Shown: piece after piece, positions 1 to 12,451 of the stretch | How positions within the stretch are numbered: position 1 is the stretch's first letter | How the letters are laid out: every line of letters starts with the position of its first letter | NCBI GenBank assembly: GCA_035236585.1 | Contig: CP141130.1 | Location: forward strand, 76,703,944-76,767,943 | DNA from: Warburgia ugandensis | Lineage: Eukaryota > Streptophyta > Magnoliopsida > Canellales > Canellaceae | Direction of reading: 5' to 3' | Length of the DNA stretch: 64,000 bases | Program-made: the position numbers and the translations under genes | Notes under the pieces: generated by a model | What the model saw: only the letters and a program-made list of their open reading frames with translations | What the model was told of the DNA's origin: nothing | The model's database searches: none

Positions 1-212
1 TCCAACTATTTTGTTTGCTTTGGTGTTCACTATGTTGTTTGGAGTTCTATGGGAGGATGGCAATATCTCTACATAAGCAAGAAAGATGGATTCTTGGGAA
101 ATATAATGATGTTTTCTACTATTTTGGTGTAATGGGATTAATGGATAGAAAGAACTTTTAATGTGAAGGAGAACTCCATGGGAAGTTAGTGGGTTGATGT
201 TTTTATGGGTTG

Positions 213-432
213 TGTCAAGGAAAGAACTGAGAAGGGGAGCCTTGGCACAAAGGTAAAAGTTGCCATTGTGTGACCTTGAGGTCACGGGTTCAAGGCGTGG
301 AAACAGCCTCTTGCAAAATGCAAGGTAAAGCTGTGTACTTTAGGCCTATGTGGTCTGCCCCTTTCCCGGACCCCGCATAGGCAGGAGCTTCGTGCACCGG
401 GGCTGCCCCTTTTTGTCAAGGAAAGAACTGAG
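213..432 (+). mobile_element. Au-type SINE, full length, with 19-bp target duplication
   Basis: Short non-autonomous retroposon, transcribed by RNA polymerase III and mobilised by a LINE. The body is about 232-413. It has a box-A-like stretch (TGGCACAAAGG, from 244) and a clear box B (GGTTCAAGGCG, near 288-298). The hallmark Au 3' half follows: GTGGTCTGCCCC, GACCCCGCATAG, GAGCTTCGTGCACCGGG, GCTGCCCCTTTTT. The direct repeat TGTCAAGGAAAGAACTGAG flanks it exactly at 213-231 and 414-432, which proves retroposition. Au SINEs are known from many angiosperms. The perfect duplication suggests a fairly recent insertion. Confidence 0.93.
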
Positions 433-3120
433 CAACCTCCATCATAGACATTTATAGGAAGTTTTCTTTTCCTTTTTTTGAATAATAGTATCTGCAGGAA
501 TTGGAGTTGCAATGTATACTGTCCTTGTGGGGTTGAAATTTAGATTTCCTTAAGGAGAGTCGTGTTAATATAGATGGTGACTGTTTCACTTTGGGCTTTG
601 AGCAGAGACCTGGTTTCATATAGGTGTCCTGCATTCATCAGTTCAGTTTGCAAGTATCTCGAGGATTGAGCATTGATCTGACCTAGTGAACTCTTTGGCA
701 AAAGGGGGTGTTCACAGGTAGCTATCATCTAATGTGGAATTTTTTGTATTATAATACCAATTGATCTTGTCAAACATTCAGAAAGTTTACTGTTTCAGCT
801 GTTAAAAAAGGGCAAACCGGTTAAATCTGGGAGTTCAGTACAAGGTTGTTAATATTCTTCCATACTGCTGAAATTTGGCCAAAATTTCATATCAGTCAAT
901 GGTACAAAGTGAGTCTGTTCTTTGTAGAGGTCAGAATTTCAATCATACCACAAAATATTGTGAGATTTTTGTCATATAAAAAGTTCCAGTCAAAACTAAT
1001 GATATGCAAAATATGGTTTTAACAGTATATTGTGGGAAAATGACCTAATGATCCTCAGTTAGAGCCATTTAAGGGGGATTTTTAGTTCAATAAGCCTCCC
1101 AATATATTGGGTTGGGAGGATTATTTCTCTCAAGAAACACAATTTTTTACCGTTCTCTTTTGCAAAACCCGAAAACCCAAATGTCTCAACATAGAAGACA
1201 ACCGAGATCAGAGAAGCTCATTATTTTCTTTGAAAAGTAGTTGATAAATATATTCAGCAATGAAAAAGTCCAAATTCATCTTGGAATCTAAGCAATTGGA
1301 GCTAGAGAAAGGTTAAAATCTTGTTCTTGTTGGCACTCCTTGTTTTTTATGCTAACAGTTGTTTCTGATAGTAACAGCCTCACTTGTTCCAAACGGCCCC
1401 CTTTTTATATACTAACAGCCCTCTTGTTATTGTACTGCCCGTCCTAGATATTGATATTGATAGCCCTCTTACATATGCTTAATAAAAAATAAAATAAAAT
1501 CAAAGCCCTCTTATTTTTGTACTACAGTCCTAGGTTTCGATACCCTTTGCATATGCTTAATAAAAAAACTCTAAAACTTTAAGATATCTATCAAAGTCAT
1601 TAGATTTTCTATAAAATATTCCCTTTTTATAAAGATTTTCTTATATTATTTTTAGTTTTTTAAAATTTCAAAAGAAAAAATGAATTCGAAATAAAAATTG
1701 AAACTGAAAATATCTGTTTTGAACCTGGAATGAAATGGAGACCATTACAAATGCATACATATAAGCTCAATGAGTCTATCACTGAATTGGTGGAGTCTAT
1801 GCCATTTTTTGCCCCACTCAAATCAATTGAAACTCCTTTTACCTGCTGAGTCAAAGAAAAACTTGCTGCATCAGTAATTGGCTTGCCGGAAGTCAATTTA
1901 ATTTACTTCTTGCAAATATTGCACTTCTGCAAATTCTCAATAGAAATTTAAATTTGCACTTTAATAGGACACTTTCCCCTAAGACGTAATTCAAAGTTGT
2001 TACATTCCAATTACACATTCTCGTGCTTTCTGGTGCGACTTTATTTAGAAGCGCACATTCTTCACTTTTGCCTCAACTTGAGGGAGACTCTTTTGAGCTC
2101 TGTCATGCAAGGATTTTTGTGAAAATGGAAGGAGATTCTGAAGAAGTCTCAGCAATGCGTCATCCGGTTGCAATCCACATCTCTGAGGATGTCCGTTGTT
2201 GTCTTGTAGGGTTGAGAAAGGTGTGGTTGTCTTGGTGACATACATCTAACTAGTCTCCCTTTGGAGGGGGGGTGTTCTTTAGATGTCCTTTACAATGCTT
2301 TTCTGTTTTTGTTAATAGTATGAAGATGCCAATACCAGGTGAATGGTTAGCTGAGTTGGTTTTTCGTTTGAATTTCACTTACAAGCTTTGTGCTAATAGA
2401 GTTTCAAGAAGTGGTTGTGATTGTCCCATAATAAAAAGATCTCTTAAGATGGGACCAAGACCAATTTCTACTTTTGTGAAGACTGAGATAATAAGGCTCT
2501 CAATTTGAGAATGGATTCTTTTTTTAGTGTCTCCATACCATAGATGATTATGTCCAGCCAGTAACCAATTGAATTATGATTGGTCAAACCTGATGGTGCC
2601 TTTGCAACCCTCAAGAATGTATTTTCTGAAGATAGCATAAGTTTTCTGTTGCTTCTTGCTAAAAGAGAATGAAGTAGTATTTTTTATTTTCCCATGGGAA
2701 GGAGATCCTGAGATAGGGCTAAGATTTTCACCCTTTCCTTAACAAGGTTGAGAATCTAATGTGGTTTTCAATGTGACAAAAAATTTCCTTAAATTTTGTG
2801 CACTTCATGGCATAAATTGGTTTGTCCAGCCACCTAGCCTATTAAAATCATTTATTGCTCAGATCTAAAAGAGCTCTAAGAGTTGCTTCATGAAGATGCT
2901 GCCACAAATTATAGAGAGTTGCTTTATCTTGTCAGAGGTTTTAGGTTGTGCCAATTAGATATTCTTAAGTTAATGCAATCTAATATCCGGAGTGCATCTC
3001 CTAGGATCAAGAGCCTACTCTTGCCACGTTACTGCGTGAATTGCATCTTACAAATGAGTTTGAAGTTGTACATATAAAAATGTCTAGGAACTATCATGTT
3101 TCTTAATGTCAAGTTTGGCG
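433..3120. other. No gene seen; AT-rich non-coding DNA
   Basis: Only short, unconvincing open frames. A weak duplication of about 80 bp lies at 1409-1487 and 1506-1567 (both end in CATATGCTTAATAAAAAA). A G-rich tract, TTTGGAGGGGGGGTGTTC near 2260, resembles a retroelement polypurine tract, but no retroelement protein is readable upstream of it. Confidence 0.5.
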
Positions 3121-3492
3121 AGAAAGATTGTGTAGACACCCTTATTTTTTACCACAAAAAGAAAACAGAAGAATAAAATGTGTTACTGTGCAATACTTTT
3201 CCAACAACATGGCAGGACTCGTATCTGCTGAAATGCTCTCTTCATAGTGAAGCCAAGTTGAACCCTAACCAGATTAAGTTGAGCAAAGTCAGCAAATCTT
3301 TTTAGCAAGAAAGATTGTGTAGACACCCTTATTTTTTGCCACAAAAAGAAAAACAGAAGAATAAAATGTGTTACTGTGCAATACTCAACATGGCAGGACT
3401 CATATCTGCTGAAATGCTCTCTTCATAGCCAAGCCATGCCTAGCCAAGTTGAACCCGAGCCAGATCAAGTTGAGCAAAGTCAGCAAATCTTG
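3121..3492. repeat. 187-bp tandem duplication
   Basis: Two adjacent copies, 3121-3307 and 3308-3492. Both begin AGAAAGATTGTGTAGACACC and both end in GAGCAAAGTCAGCAAATCTT. They differ by small indels and scattered substitutions. TGTGTAGACACCC resembles the start of some plant LTRs, so the unit could be LTR-derived; this is an inference. Confidence 0.85.
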
Positions 3493-4347
3493 CCTTCTAA
3501 GACACTGGTTATGACATCAACAACATGATTATCCCTGTAATAAGACACAAGCGACGACATCAACAGCATGATGGTCCCTGTATTTGTCATGTGATGTAAT
3601 ACTTATAATTCTAGCCAATATCCCAAAGAAATGACGGGGATTTTGCCAATATTGTGGTGACATTAGCACAAGGACAACAAATCTTTCACATTCATGCCAT
3701 ATCAACACCACATTGGTGCCACTTAAGCAAATGGATGGCATGTCACTTAGAAAACTTCAAGGAAGATACATGCAGAACTATTGCATGACTTGATAAGTGA
3801 CCCCCCAACAGAGGAAACTTCAAGGAAGGTACTTGCCCCATTTCCCAGAAAAAATTAGAAGTTCGCATGTGTGAAAATCTTGTGAGAATTCAATGGCAAG
3901 AGCTGGCCTGGCAGGTTGCCCGACAGACCTGTTGTGCAGAATCTTGTGATGAGACTGCAGGCTTGGAGATCCGTCATTGTCAAAATGATCTTATGATGAG
4001 CCACTTTAGAGATCCGCCATCATTATTTCTGTAATTTAGGTTTCTTTCTTTTCTTTTTTTTGTTCATTGTCAATATAAGGAGGATGTAAGGGTGTCTCCT
4101 ACTCCCCACTTAGGATAATTTATCTCTTAAACTTGCCCAAACCTAACAACTAAGCATGCCCTCCTAAAATCTCATGAATAGCTGCCACCAAAATGTCATG
4201 AGACCCAGTAAAGAACACTCCCACGGGCTAAGTGGGTACAACCTTTGGGTTCTTTCTCACTTAGTAATCGAGACAAAACTTAAACCTCTAGAGGAACTTT
4301 GGACGTTAATTGCTTTGCTTTGAATTTCTACAATTTTTTCTTTTTCA
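3493..4347. other. No gene seen
   Basis: Mixed-composition non-coding DNA. A short imperfect direct repeat (GACATCAACA, then CATGAT and TCCCTGTA) lies near 3511-3582. If the VMA21-like gene begins left of the window, this stretch is inside its intron. Confidence 0.4.
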
Positions 4348-4690
4348 GGGTAGGCCTGGTTAAGAACCTAAGGTTTGATAGCCTGTCACTCGCCTGTCTT
4401 ATTCCTTTATTTACATTCTGTGTTCCACTCATGTTTACTTTCCTATCATTTTCCTCATTTATGGTAGTCCTGGTTAAGGATGCAGGATTTAACAGCCTGT
4501 GTGAGTAGTAAGCTGCCTGCTTTTTCCTTTTTCTTATTTACATTCCTGTATTTCTTCCATGTTTACTTTGCTGTCATTTTTCCATTACTTTGGGGCATGC
4601 TTCGTTAAGGTCCCAAGGGTTAATAGCTGCGGGACCATAAAGCTGCCCACTTTATATTTCCTGAGTTCAGTCGGTTTAAAGCACTTGATA
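4348..4690. repeat. Three degenerate tandem copies of a roughly 113-130-bp unit
   Basis: GGTAGGCCTGGTTAAGAACC (4350), GGTAGTCCTGGTTAAGGATG (4462) and a more diverged GCATGCTTCGTTAAGGTCCC (about 4594) start successive units. Each continues through GCCTGT- or GCTGC-like text into a pyrimidine-rich stretch with ATTTACATTC and CATGTTTACTTT. Seen directly; no function assigned. Confidence 0.65.
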
Positions 4691-5166
4691 AATACCTGTC
4701 CTTTTAAGCCATTAATTAGACAAAAATTGCCTCAGGGGTAGCTGACTAAGGACTGTTGAAACTGAAAACCAACAAAGGCTTTACCATAAACACGACCACG
4801 AACTACTATCTCATCATTCTCGTGTGCCCAGCCTAGCACTATAGCCGAGACAAAAGACTGGGTGGTGACTACAAAAACCCCTTTTTCATAGTTGGCAGAA
4901 TAGCATACCACCAAGTGCAGATCACAAGTCTGCATGTAGCATAACTACTGATTACCTTCAAACCTTCAAGCATGCGAAATATTTATTGGGTTATGCTCTT
5001 GCAGAGGTGGGGTCTGGTGTTAGGCTGTTCTGCTTGTTCTTTAATGGTTGTGTTTCTGAGCTTTGAGAAGAAAAAGGTTGCTTTACAAGATGACTTATGG
5101 CTGCTGATATATCGAGCTGCATTTCTATTTGTCACGTTTCCTAACTAAGGTGATTTTTATCAACAG

Positions 5167-5393
5167 GTGTAACTGAGTTGTCATCATCTTCTCAAACTCT
5201 CTTGAGTGGTGTTGTTGCTGCCATATCTGTGAATGTGGTTATTGTGTTCTACATATTCATGGCAATGAAAGAGACTTTGGATAGCGAGCACAAGCCAGAC
5301 CCTAAGTTTCTTGCTGAGGCCATAGCCAGTATGAAGCGACCTGCAATGGAAAAAATGGGCGATTCTTCCCAATCCCGCAGCAAAGAAGAGTAG
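5167..5393 (+). CDS. VMA21-like V-ATPase assembly factor, last exon
   Basis: VMA21 proteins are small ER membrane chaperones that help assemble the V0 sector of the vacuolar proton pump. The exon begins after a clean acceptor (TTTTTATCAACAG ends at 5166), read with a split Gly codon (phase 1), and ends at TAG 5391-5393, giving about 75 residues. It holds the second membrane helix, running from TLLSGVVAAISVNVVIVF to YIFMAM, then the family's KE and PDPKFLAEA motifs and a polar tail ending SKEE. The tail has one Lys at -3, weaker than the yeast dilysine ER-retrieval signal. The first helix and the initiator Met must lie on an upstream exon, which I could not find in 1-5166. A decayed gene is possible, but the exon is intact. 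The open frame reported from 5178 starts at a TTG codon and is not the true start. Confidence 0.8.
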
Positions 5394-5802
5394 AAGTCTA
5401 ACATGTTATTGGTTATGTAAGAAAAATAACACTAAGACATCACGAATTCCATTTCATTCTATTTTCTTTCATTTCCAATTTTCCTGGATTGCAGTAGTTA
5501 AAATATGTTAGCATGAGATTTTAAATGCTTTTTGCATGTTTTCTTTTCCAAATTATTCTTTTGTTGGGCCAAAATAGTTGAATATTTTGTGAATCATATA
5601 TTGTCTGTAGAAACGACGGTCCAGAACTCTCTCCCCAAGAAGAACTGGGTGGGACTTGTGGTTAATTAGTGACTGCCTTTTGCGTCACTTCTATTGCATT
5701 CGCCCGTAAATAATCTACAGAATGTATTTTGAGCGGCTTAAAGGACATTTCAAAGAAATTGCTATTTGGATGAATTTGATGTCGGAAAAATTCTAAAATT
5801 TC
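5394..5802 (+). other. Probable 3' UTR and downstream flank of the VMA21-like gene
   Basis: T-rich sequence after the stop codon, without open frames. No canonical AATAAA was seen close to the stop, so the cleavage site is not placed. Confidence 0.4.
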
Positions 5803-6195
5803 TACTTCTTGAATTATAGACATTGTAGTGTTGTGCTGCACTCTACCGCTTCTCCTTATTTCTTTATCCTTTTTTTCTGAAAGTTAGACGCTCACACACC
5901 CATGCATGGTCTTGATCCCTGGTCACCCTGGTCAGAGACTTCTTGTGCCACTGCAATAGAAGGTTTTGGTTCTTCTTCTCCTTATGTTTGACATTGTCTT
6001 CTTGTTCGGATTTCCTTGAACAGGCTGACGTTGGTTGTCCTTATGTTACATATGATGTCCAGTTAAGATTGTGAAGCTTGGATTTATGCAAGTTTCATAG
6101 AGTTTCCTTTCAATGTCTAAGTAATACTTGTGAATGTAGTCCCGTCCAAGTTGAGATAAGGAATGTCTTCGTCCAACTTGAGGGGCGGGCATAAT
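5803..6195. repeat. Direct repeat, copy 1 (about 393 bp)
   Basis: Runs from ACTTCTTGAATTATAGACAT to GAGGGGCGGGCATAA. It matches 6560-6959 nearly end to end with scattered substitutions. The end, AACTTGAGGGGCGGGC, looks like a retroelement polypurine tract, but no LTR or protein follows. Confidence 0.85.
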
Positions 6196-6559
6196 ATGTC
6201 CATATCAGTAGCCACATTAGCAAATATAAGTATCACTTTATTTTTTTATTAAAAAAAGTTCATCTCCTTGGGGCATTCTAGAGCACTGACCATATTACAG
6301 GTTAGACATCAGTTTTTCCCCCTTTGAAAAACCTGGTCAAATACCTATGCTATTTCCTTCCATGGCTTTTTTTGTTCTATGTATTGAGAAGTATGGTTTG
6401 TCCTTGATATTCTGTTATTATCCTTGTTCTACGGTATACCTATTTTTCCTTTCAGAATCTAGAAACCTGCAATATGGTATCCTAAATTTTGTTCTTCATG
6501 GGATAAAGTAAAGACAAGGAGGATGATCTGTGTCGTGATAGACATGAGGTGGATGACAT

Positions 6560-6959
6560 TACTTCTTGAATTATAGACATTGTAGTGTTGTGCTGCACTC
6601 TACCTCTTCTCCTTATTTCTTTATCCTTTTTTTCTGAAAGTTAGACGCTCACACACCCATGCATGGTCTTGAACCCCAGTCACCCTGGTCAGAGACTTCT
6701 TATGCCACTGCAATAGCAATAGAAGGTTTTGGTTCTTCTTCTCCTTATGTTTGACATTGTCTTCTTGTTCGGATTTCCTTGAACAGGCTGAAGTTGGTTG
6801 TCCTCATGTTACATATGATGTCCAGTTAAGATTGTGAAGCTTGGATTTATGCAAGTATCATAGAGTTTCCTTTAAATGTCTAAGTAATACTTGTGAATGT
6901 AGTCCCTTCCAAGTTAGAGATAAAGAATGTTTTTGTCCGACTTGAGGGGCAGGCATAAG
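6560..6959. repeat. Direct repeat, copy 2 (about 400 bp)
   Basis: Same unit as 5803-6195, same orientation, 757 bp downstream. It carries a small CAATAG insertion near 6715 and about a dozen substitutions by eye. The 365 bp between the copies and the flanks beyond do not match, so this is not a simple tandem duplication. Confidence 0.85.
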
Positions 6960-7510
6960 ATGCAATTATCCCATGGTCTCTTTTTATGCATATGATGTAG
7001 TGAAAAGAAAATCATGAGTGATTCTTATGGTGGCAATGCAGTCACTTTAATGCATAAGTACATTTCATGAATAGAAGTCATGAAGCTTTTTCACTCCAAG
7101 GCTATCTCAGATTCTCAGGAACATATAGTTTTCTATGTCCTCATTCTCGATCCTCGTTCCAGGGTCCAAATTGTATATTAGCCTTGAGATAAAATTCCCT
7201 TTATTTGTCAATCTACCAAAAATGCCTGCATCTCATGCCTAAAGACCTAGCCCCTCTATCTATGGGAGACCTCCTGGAGTCTATAGCCCTATGATACTTG
7301 AAACATGGAGGTGTCTTAGTTCTTGTAACTATAAGCTATGATATACTTTTGATTTACACGAATCTTTAACATCCACGAGCAACACTTAAACGGAGTTCTA
7401 GTACCTGTTAAAGTTTGCAAAATATTTTCTGGATTGTGGAGAGATTCATAGTATCCATTTGCCTTTTATCTATTGTCACTTGGAAAACAAAATTTGGAGA
7501 AAAAACTCTC

Positions 7511-7640
7511 TGGTTCAAGGCGTGGAAATAGCCTCTTGCAAAATGCAAGGTAAGGTTGTGTACTTTAGGCCCTTGTGGTCTGCCCTTTTCTCGAACCCTG
7601 CATGGGTGGGAGCTTTGTGCACCGAGTCTGTCCTTTTTTT
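7511..7640 (+). mobile_element. Au-type SINE, 5'-truncated
   Basis: Starts at box B (GGTTCAAGGCGTGG) and keeps GCCTCTTGCAAAATGCAAGG, GTACTTTAGGCCC, GTGGTCTGCCC and the T-run end. It is more diverged than the copy at 213-432 (GAACCCTGCATGGGTGGGAG against the canonical GACCCCGCATAG). No target duplication was found. Confidence 0.85.
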
Positions 7641-8552
7641 AATTGGACTACAAAATATATTATTAAAGGAATGGCACAATAAATTTCATGCCCATTAGAT
7701 ATTTTTAGCTTATGCTTCTTCAGTTAAAAAAAAAAAATGAATATTCATTTTTTAAAAAATGATCCAAAGTAAATTGTTTTAATTATCCCATTTTTTATGG
7801 GTTATTTATTTTTGGTACTTTGAATATGATAATGTAGGTGTAAAGTGTAAGTGACATGTGACTGGTTGAAAAAAACTTAAAAATAGAAAAAGTAAAAGAA
7901 AATGGCTGCTTTTGACTTTTTTACAACTAATCACATTTTACTTGTACTTTATACTGCATTAAATAGTTGAAAGTATTTAATCTGGTGCAATTGGTTGCTG
8001 ATAAGAAGTGCCTCCCTTGTTCATACATTAGGTTGCGGTTCAAGGTAGGCAGCCATCCCAACATTGTATGATGGTTGAAATTACAATAACCAAAAGAAAA
8101 AGAAATGTATTGTAAAATATTATAATTAAATTAACTGTCTAAACTATCTTAAGGTACTGTTTTAAAAATGTCCAAACGTTTTGATTTTCGAGGTTGGGGA
8201 TCCCCAAATGACAGCTTGGACCATTAAAAGTTGGGGCCCGCCACACAAGAGAGGCCTTGGTTTTGGCACTTTGGTTTAGTATTCCTCGATATAATGACAT
8301 CCTCTATGAGTCCTGGTAGGAGTAGATGCTCGTGAACATTTGATAGGGCAGACGCTGCCCCTATAATTTGTTTTGTGAAGATTTAAGCTGGCAATGATGG
8401 TTGTGAAAAAATTGAATATTGTAAATTTTAACTTAAAGAAATATAAGCTAAAAGTAGAATTTAACATTTAGCTTATCTAAATCATTTCTAACAATAACTG
8501 CTAATAAAAAGGACAGCCTTGTACACGAAGGTCCAGCTATATGCCGAATCTT
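7641..8552. other. No gene seen; AT-rich
   Basis: A/T runs and short frames only. Nothing recognised on either strand. Confidence 0.4.
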
Positions 8553-8630
8553 GGCTTATATATAATAAAAAATAACTGCTTATATATAATAAAAAATAAT
8601 AACTGCTTATATATATTAAAAAATAATCAC
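8553..8630. repeat. Short AT-rich tandem repeat, about three units
   Basis: Units of about 24-28 bp built on CTTATATATAATAAAAAATAA, with ACTG between units. Confidence 0.75.
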
Positions 8631-11000
8631 CGAGAACGGGCTTCTACTCCCACTGTGACTCTCTCTCTTTCAAGGAATGAGGTTATCCAGTGTCACAAAA
8701 GGCAACTGGCAGAGTAATGTGCTGCTTTCCATGGTGGGTCCTACCTCCATTTAATTCCTCTTACTTTGGACTGTGAGTTTGGAATACGAAAGATGTACTT
8801 GAGGAATGTGGTTATCTGTGTGACAGGACGGGAGCTTGATGTGGAGTAACAACTTTTTCATGGCAGGGCCTATCTTTGTTGATTAGACTAGGTCACATAA
8901 CTACTTTGACGTTGGATGACAAGCAACCTAAAAGAGTGCAGATTGATTGAGTTTGGAATATGAAAGTGTACTTTCAGTCATAAATTTGGAGTCATTTACT
9001 GATGGTGATGTTTGAGATACAAGATGCCAACAGTTAGGGAAAAATTGACGCTAGTAATTTCGTTTTATACCAGCCGAAATGACCGAAATCTCATTTTCGT
9101 TGAACAAATGAACATCAAATTTCTGTAAATTTTGGTCATTTAGGTAGTTTGGTCGATCTAGACACTTGAATATTCTATTACATACTTTATTTTGACTTTA
9201 ACCGCCCTATTTTTTACATGAAAATTACATGAATGGCATCATTATTTATTATTTCCTTCTTATCTCAATCTCATGGGTAAAACTACAAGATTACAACACT
9301 ATCTTTTAAATTTAAATAAATTTCTTATATTTCAAAATATTTAAAATTTAAATAATTAATATCAAAATTTTAATCTATATTGAAACTAAAATTTTAATTT
9401 TTAGTTCTGCACATACAACGAAAAGAAGTTAACAACTTTCATGTAAAATTGTGCATTGTACGCCAAGCTCTCATCTGTCACGCACAATAGCAACATTCCT
9501 TAATATTCTTTGGGTCAATGAGCATGGAAAATTAGAAACACAGTCCAACTAATGGTCCACAATCAAGAAGTAAAAAACCTCATCCAATCATAGTAATGTT
9601 AGGAAAAGATATGAGTTTGGAAAAATAATTGTGAACCAAATAAAGGTGGGGCCCACCATGTTAAAGTGGGTCTACGTGTGATAGTTTCCTTTATTAGCTC
9701 CTTACTAAATTATATGAATGACTTTGCCTTTAAGTGGGGCTAGACTTTTGAATAATTTATAATGGAAATATTGATTTAGAGGCCATGGTTTGAAATTCTC
9801 ATTCATTGGATGATCCTAGCCAATACTTTCGAGTTGTAAATTGAATGGTAAAAAGTTTTAGCATCCATTTTACAACTAAAACTAGCATCTACTAAGATCA
9901 TTAAATGGATAAGAATTCTGAAGCATGGCCCATTCAAGTCCAGATTGACTTTGTAAACGATTTAAGATCTTAAAAAATATATGCCTAAATGAAGTTATAG
10001 CTTTCCGCAAAATATATTCAGTGGCTTGCAAGGGGCTAATGAAGAAAAACTGGGGAAATACGTCATCTCCCTTTTAACAATTATACAAATGTTGTATGGA
10101 ATCTAGCTACAATTCCAGAAGATGTATAGTTGCATCCTATTGGACCTAATCAAGCTCATAAAAGAGAAAGTTACTTTTACATGAATAGTTCCAAAAGTTT
10201 TCCTATCCTACACAATCAATTTCCTCTAATAATGTTCAAGTTTCTACAAAAGCAATAAGAATTAGATCCAGACATGAAAGATCTTCAAATTTTTTTGACA
10301 AGGGTAAAAAAGTCCTCATGGTCCATCCACATACTGTCAAATCGGAAAGGGACTTGATCTTAGCAACTTATTAACTTCTAAGATATACAATTAAGGGATG
10401 ATGATTAGAACTAACTCTAGGTAAAAGAAGGAGGTGCATGCTAGTCCAAGTGCTCTTTAATGTTTGCACTTCCTTTTGTACCATTAGTCCAAGCAAATCA
10501 AGGCCCTTGAAACCCTATACGAACAAGGTTAAGATCATTTGTCAAGTTTACAATGTTCATTTGAGCCTTGTCAAATTTCCTCCATCCTTTTCAAACACAT
10601 CTATTATAGAATTCATGTCTCCTACAATGAATCAAGGAGATTGAATCACAAAATAAGATCTAATATTACCCGCAATCTATTCCTATCATTATCACTTGAT
10701 TTAGCATAGATAAAAGATGCAAAATAGATAAAACAAGGGTTTAAAGGATTGTCACTATAGACATGTATGAATATAATTGATAAAAGAAGGGTTGGATCCT
10801 TGACAGAATTAATAGGGCGTGGGGATTTGACTCTAGCCTCCTTAATTTTGATGATAAAAAACTAAATAATTTGTTTCTAATATTTTGGTGCATGTGCAAG
10901 ATAATACAAAAGGTTAGAAATAAATTGACATTAAATTAAGCAAGTTTTAGCACGAAAAGAATTGAAGTTCAAAGAACTACCAAATCAAGTTAGCTAAAAT
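8631..11000. other. No gene seen
   Basis: AT-rich DNA with no frame that looks coding. Similar phrases such as TTTGGAATACGAAAG and TTTGGAATATGAAAG (about 8776 and 8949) suggest an old local duplication. Confidence 0.4.
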
Positions 11001-11499
11001 TGCATGATGAGGAGATTGGACTTCTAAAATTGGACAATCTAGATAAATGGAAAAAGTCCAATAAACTAAATTTGAATAGCTTGAGGAGTAGAATGACCCA
11101 ATTGAGTAACCCAAAATCCAATAAACTAGTTTTAGACATCTACAAAAATTTGGTCTACATGAATTTGTCTCTTTTGATATATGCCACTAGAATCTATTAC
11201 TAGTACCTCAAAGGTCGAAGTACATATTTTCCTAGCAGATAATGAACTAGAAAAGAAAAATTTTAGCTGTTCATCTAGTTGAGTGAAGAAATGAAAACCA
11301 ACTATTTTTCAAAGTCAACTTGTGAGAATAGTATACTTGCAAATCAAGTTGATTCGATTAAGGTACAAAGTTTTCTAAAGTAAAGTTGAATTTTTTCTAA
11401 CTATGAAGTACATCTTCGAAGAAATCAGGCCTAAATCATTATTTCACATAGAGTTTCAAATATAGTTGAGTAGATAATTGGATGATTCAGTAAAATGCA

Positions 11500-12355
11500 A
11501 ACTAAATTGACTGCCTAGAAATAAAGAGCCAATTGGCAGCATTTCAAGGTGTGGGTTTCAGTTATGGATTTGAAATTGAGTTAACTAGCATAAGATGAAC
11601 AACCAATGTCCAATCCAATTGGTCTTGAGTGATTAACTATTTTGGGAATGAAGTCCATTGGTTTATAGAAATTAGTCAACTAGATGAAGGAAAAGATTTC
11701 AGCTGTCATATTTGAAGTTCAAATTTTTTTCTCTCAGTGGGTGTATAGTTGTTCAACAACCAGAATTTTGTCTCCAATGAATACATATGCAAGATTATTG
11801 TAAATTTGAGACTCAATAACTCAAACAACTTTCAAGAATTCAAATTGAAGATAAAGAACAAGCATTCAAACCTACATCTCATTCAAGCTACCTTAAGCTT
11901 CCTCTTCAAATTCTTTCCAACTTGTGTTGAAAACTTTCTCTCCTAATCTTTACTAATTGTAATGAATCTACTAAGAGAGTTTTCCTCTTCTTATTCTTCA
12001 AATCATTTTTTGTATTTTAAGAGTTTGGTGTAGCATTGTTATTCTTGAAAGATTTTTCAAGTGTTTGTAAAAAGCAAGAGTTTGCTACAACTACTCTTTT
12101 TAGTTGATTATGGCCAACACTATATTGGTGTTTATAAAATCTTGTAGGAAATAGTAGAACTGAAAATGGAATACTTTAAGAGAGTGGAAGTAGGGGCCTT
12201 AGTTGACTCTTCGAAGTACTATAAAAACCTATGTGTTTAGCTTGTTGTGCACCATTGTTTTGATTTCTAAAATTATTTATGCTATTGTGCACTTTGTGCA
12301 AAAGTTTTCAAACTTTAATCTGAGCTCAATTCAGCCCTCCTCTTGGGCCCTTACA
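11500..12355 (+). mobile_element. Decayed copia-type 5' LTR (left end not placed)
   Basis: The right end is inferred from sequence resembling a copia LTR end (CCCTCCTCTTGGGCCCTTACA, ending 12355) immediately followed by a primer-binding site. The left boundary is a guess, because no second LTR was found for alignment. Upstream text rich in 'tagttga' and 'caagttg' words would belong to U3. Confidence 0.5.
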
Positions 12356-12357
12356 AT

Positions 12358-12369
12358 TGGTACCAAAGC
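12358..12369 (+). other. Degraded copia primer-binding site (initiator tRNA-Met type)
   Basis: TGGTACCAAAGC. The usual copia site is TGGTATCAGAGC, so there are two changes. It lies two bases after the ACA end of the LTR-like sequence. Confidence 0.65.
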
Positions 12370-12451
12370 ATAGTGCTCTTGGTTTCAAAAAGAGTAAAAG
12401 ATCATGTTTCTAAGTTTTCTGAGTGACGCTTGTCATAGCAACCACTGCTAG

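Noticed and set aside
5178..5178. Start codon of the VMA21-like frame at 5178
   Set aside because: The codon there is TTG. The acceptor at 5166 and the family's domain order show this is internal to an exon, so an upstream exon must supply the start.
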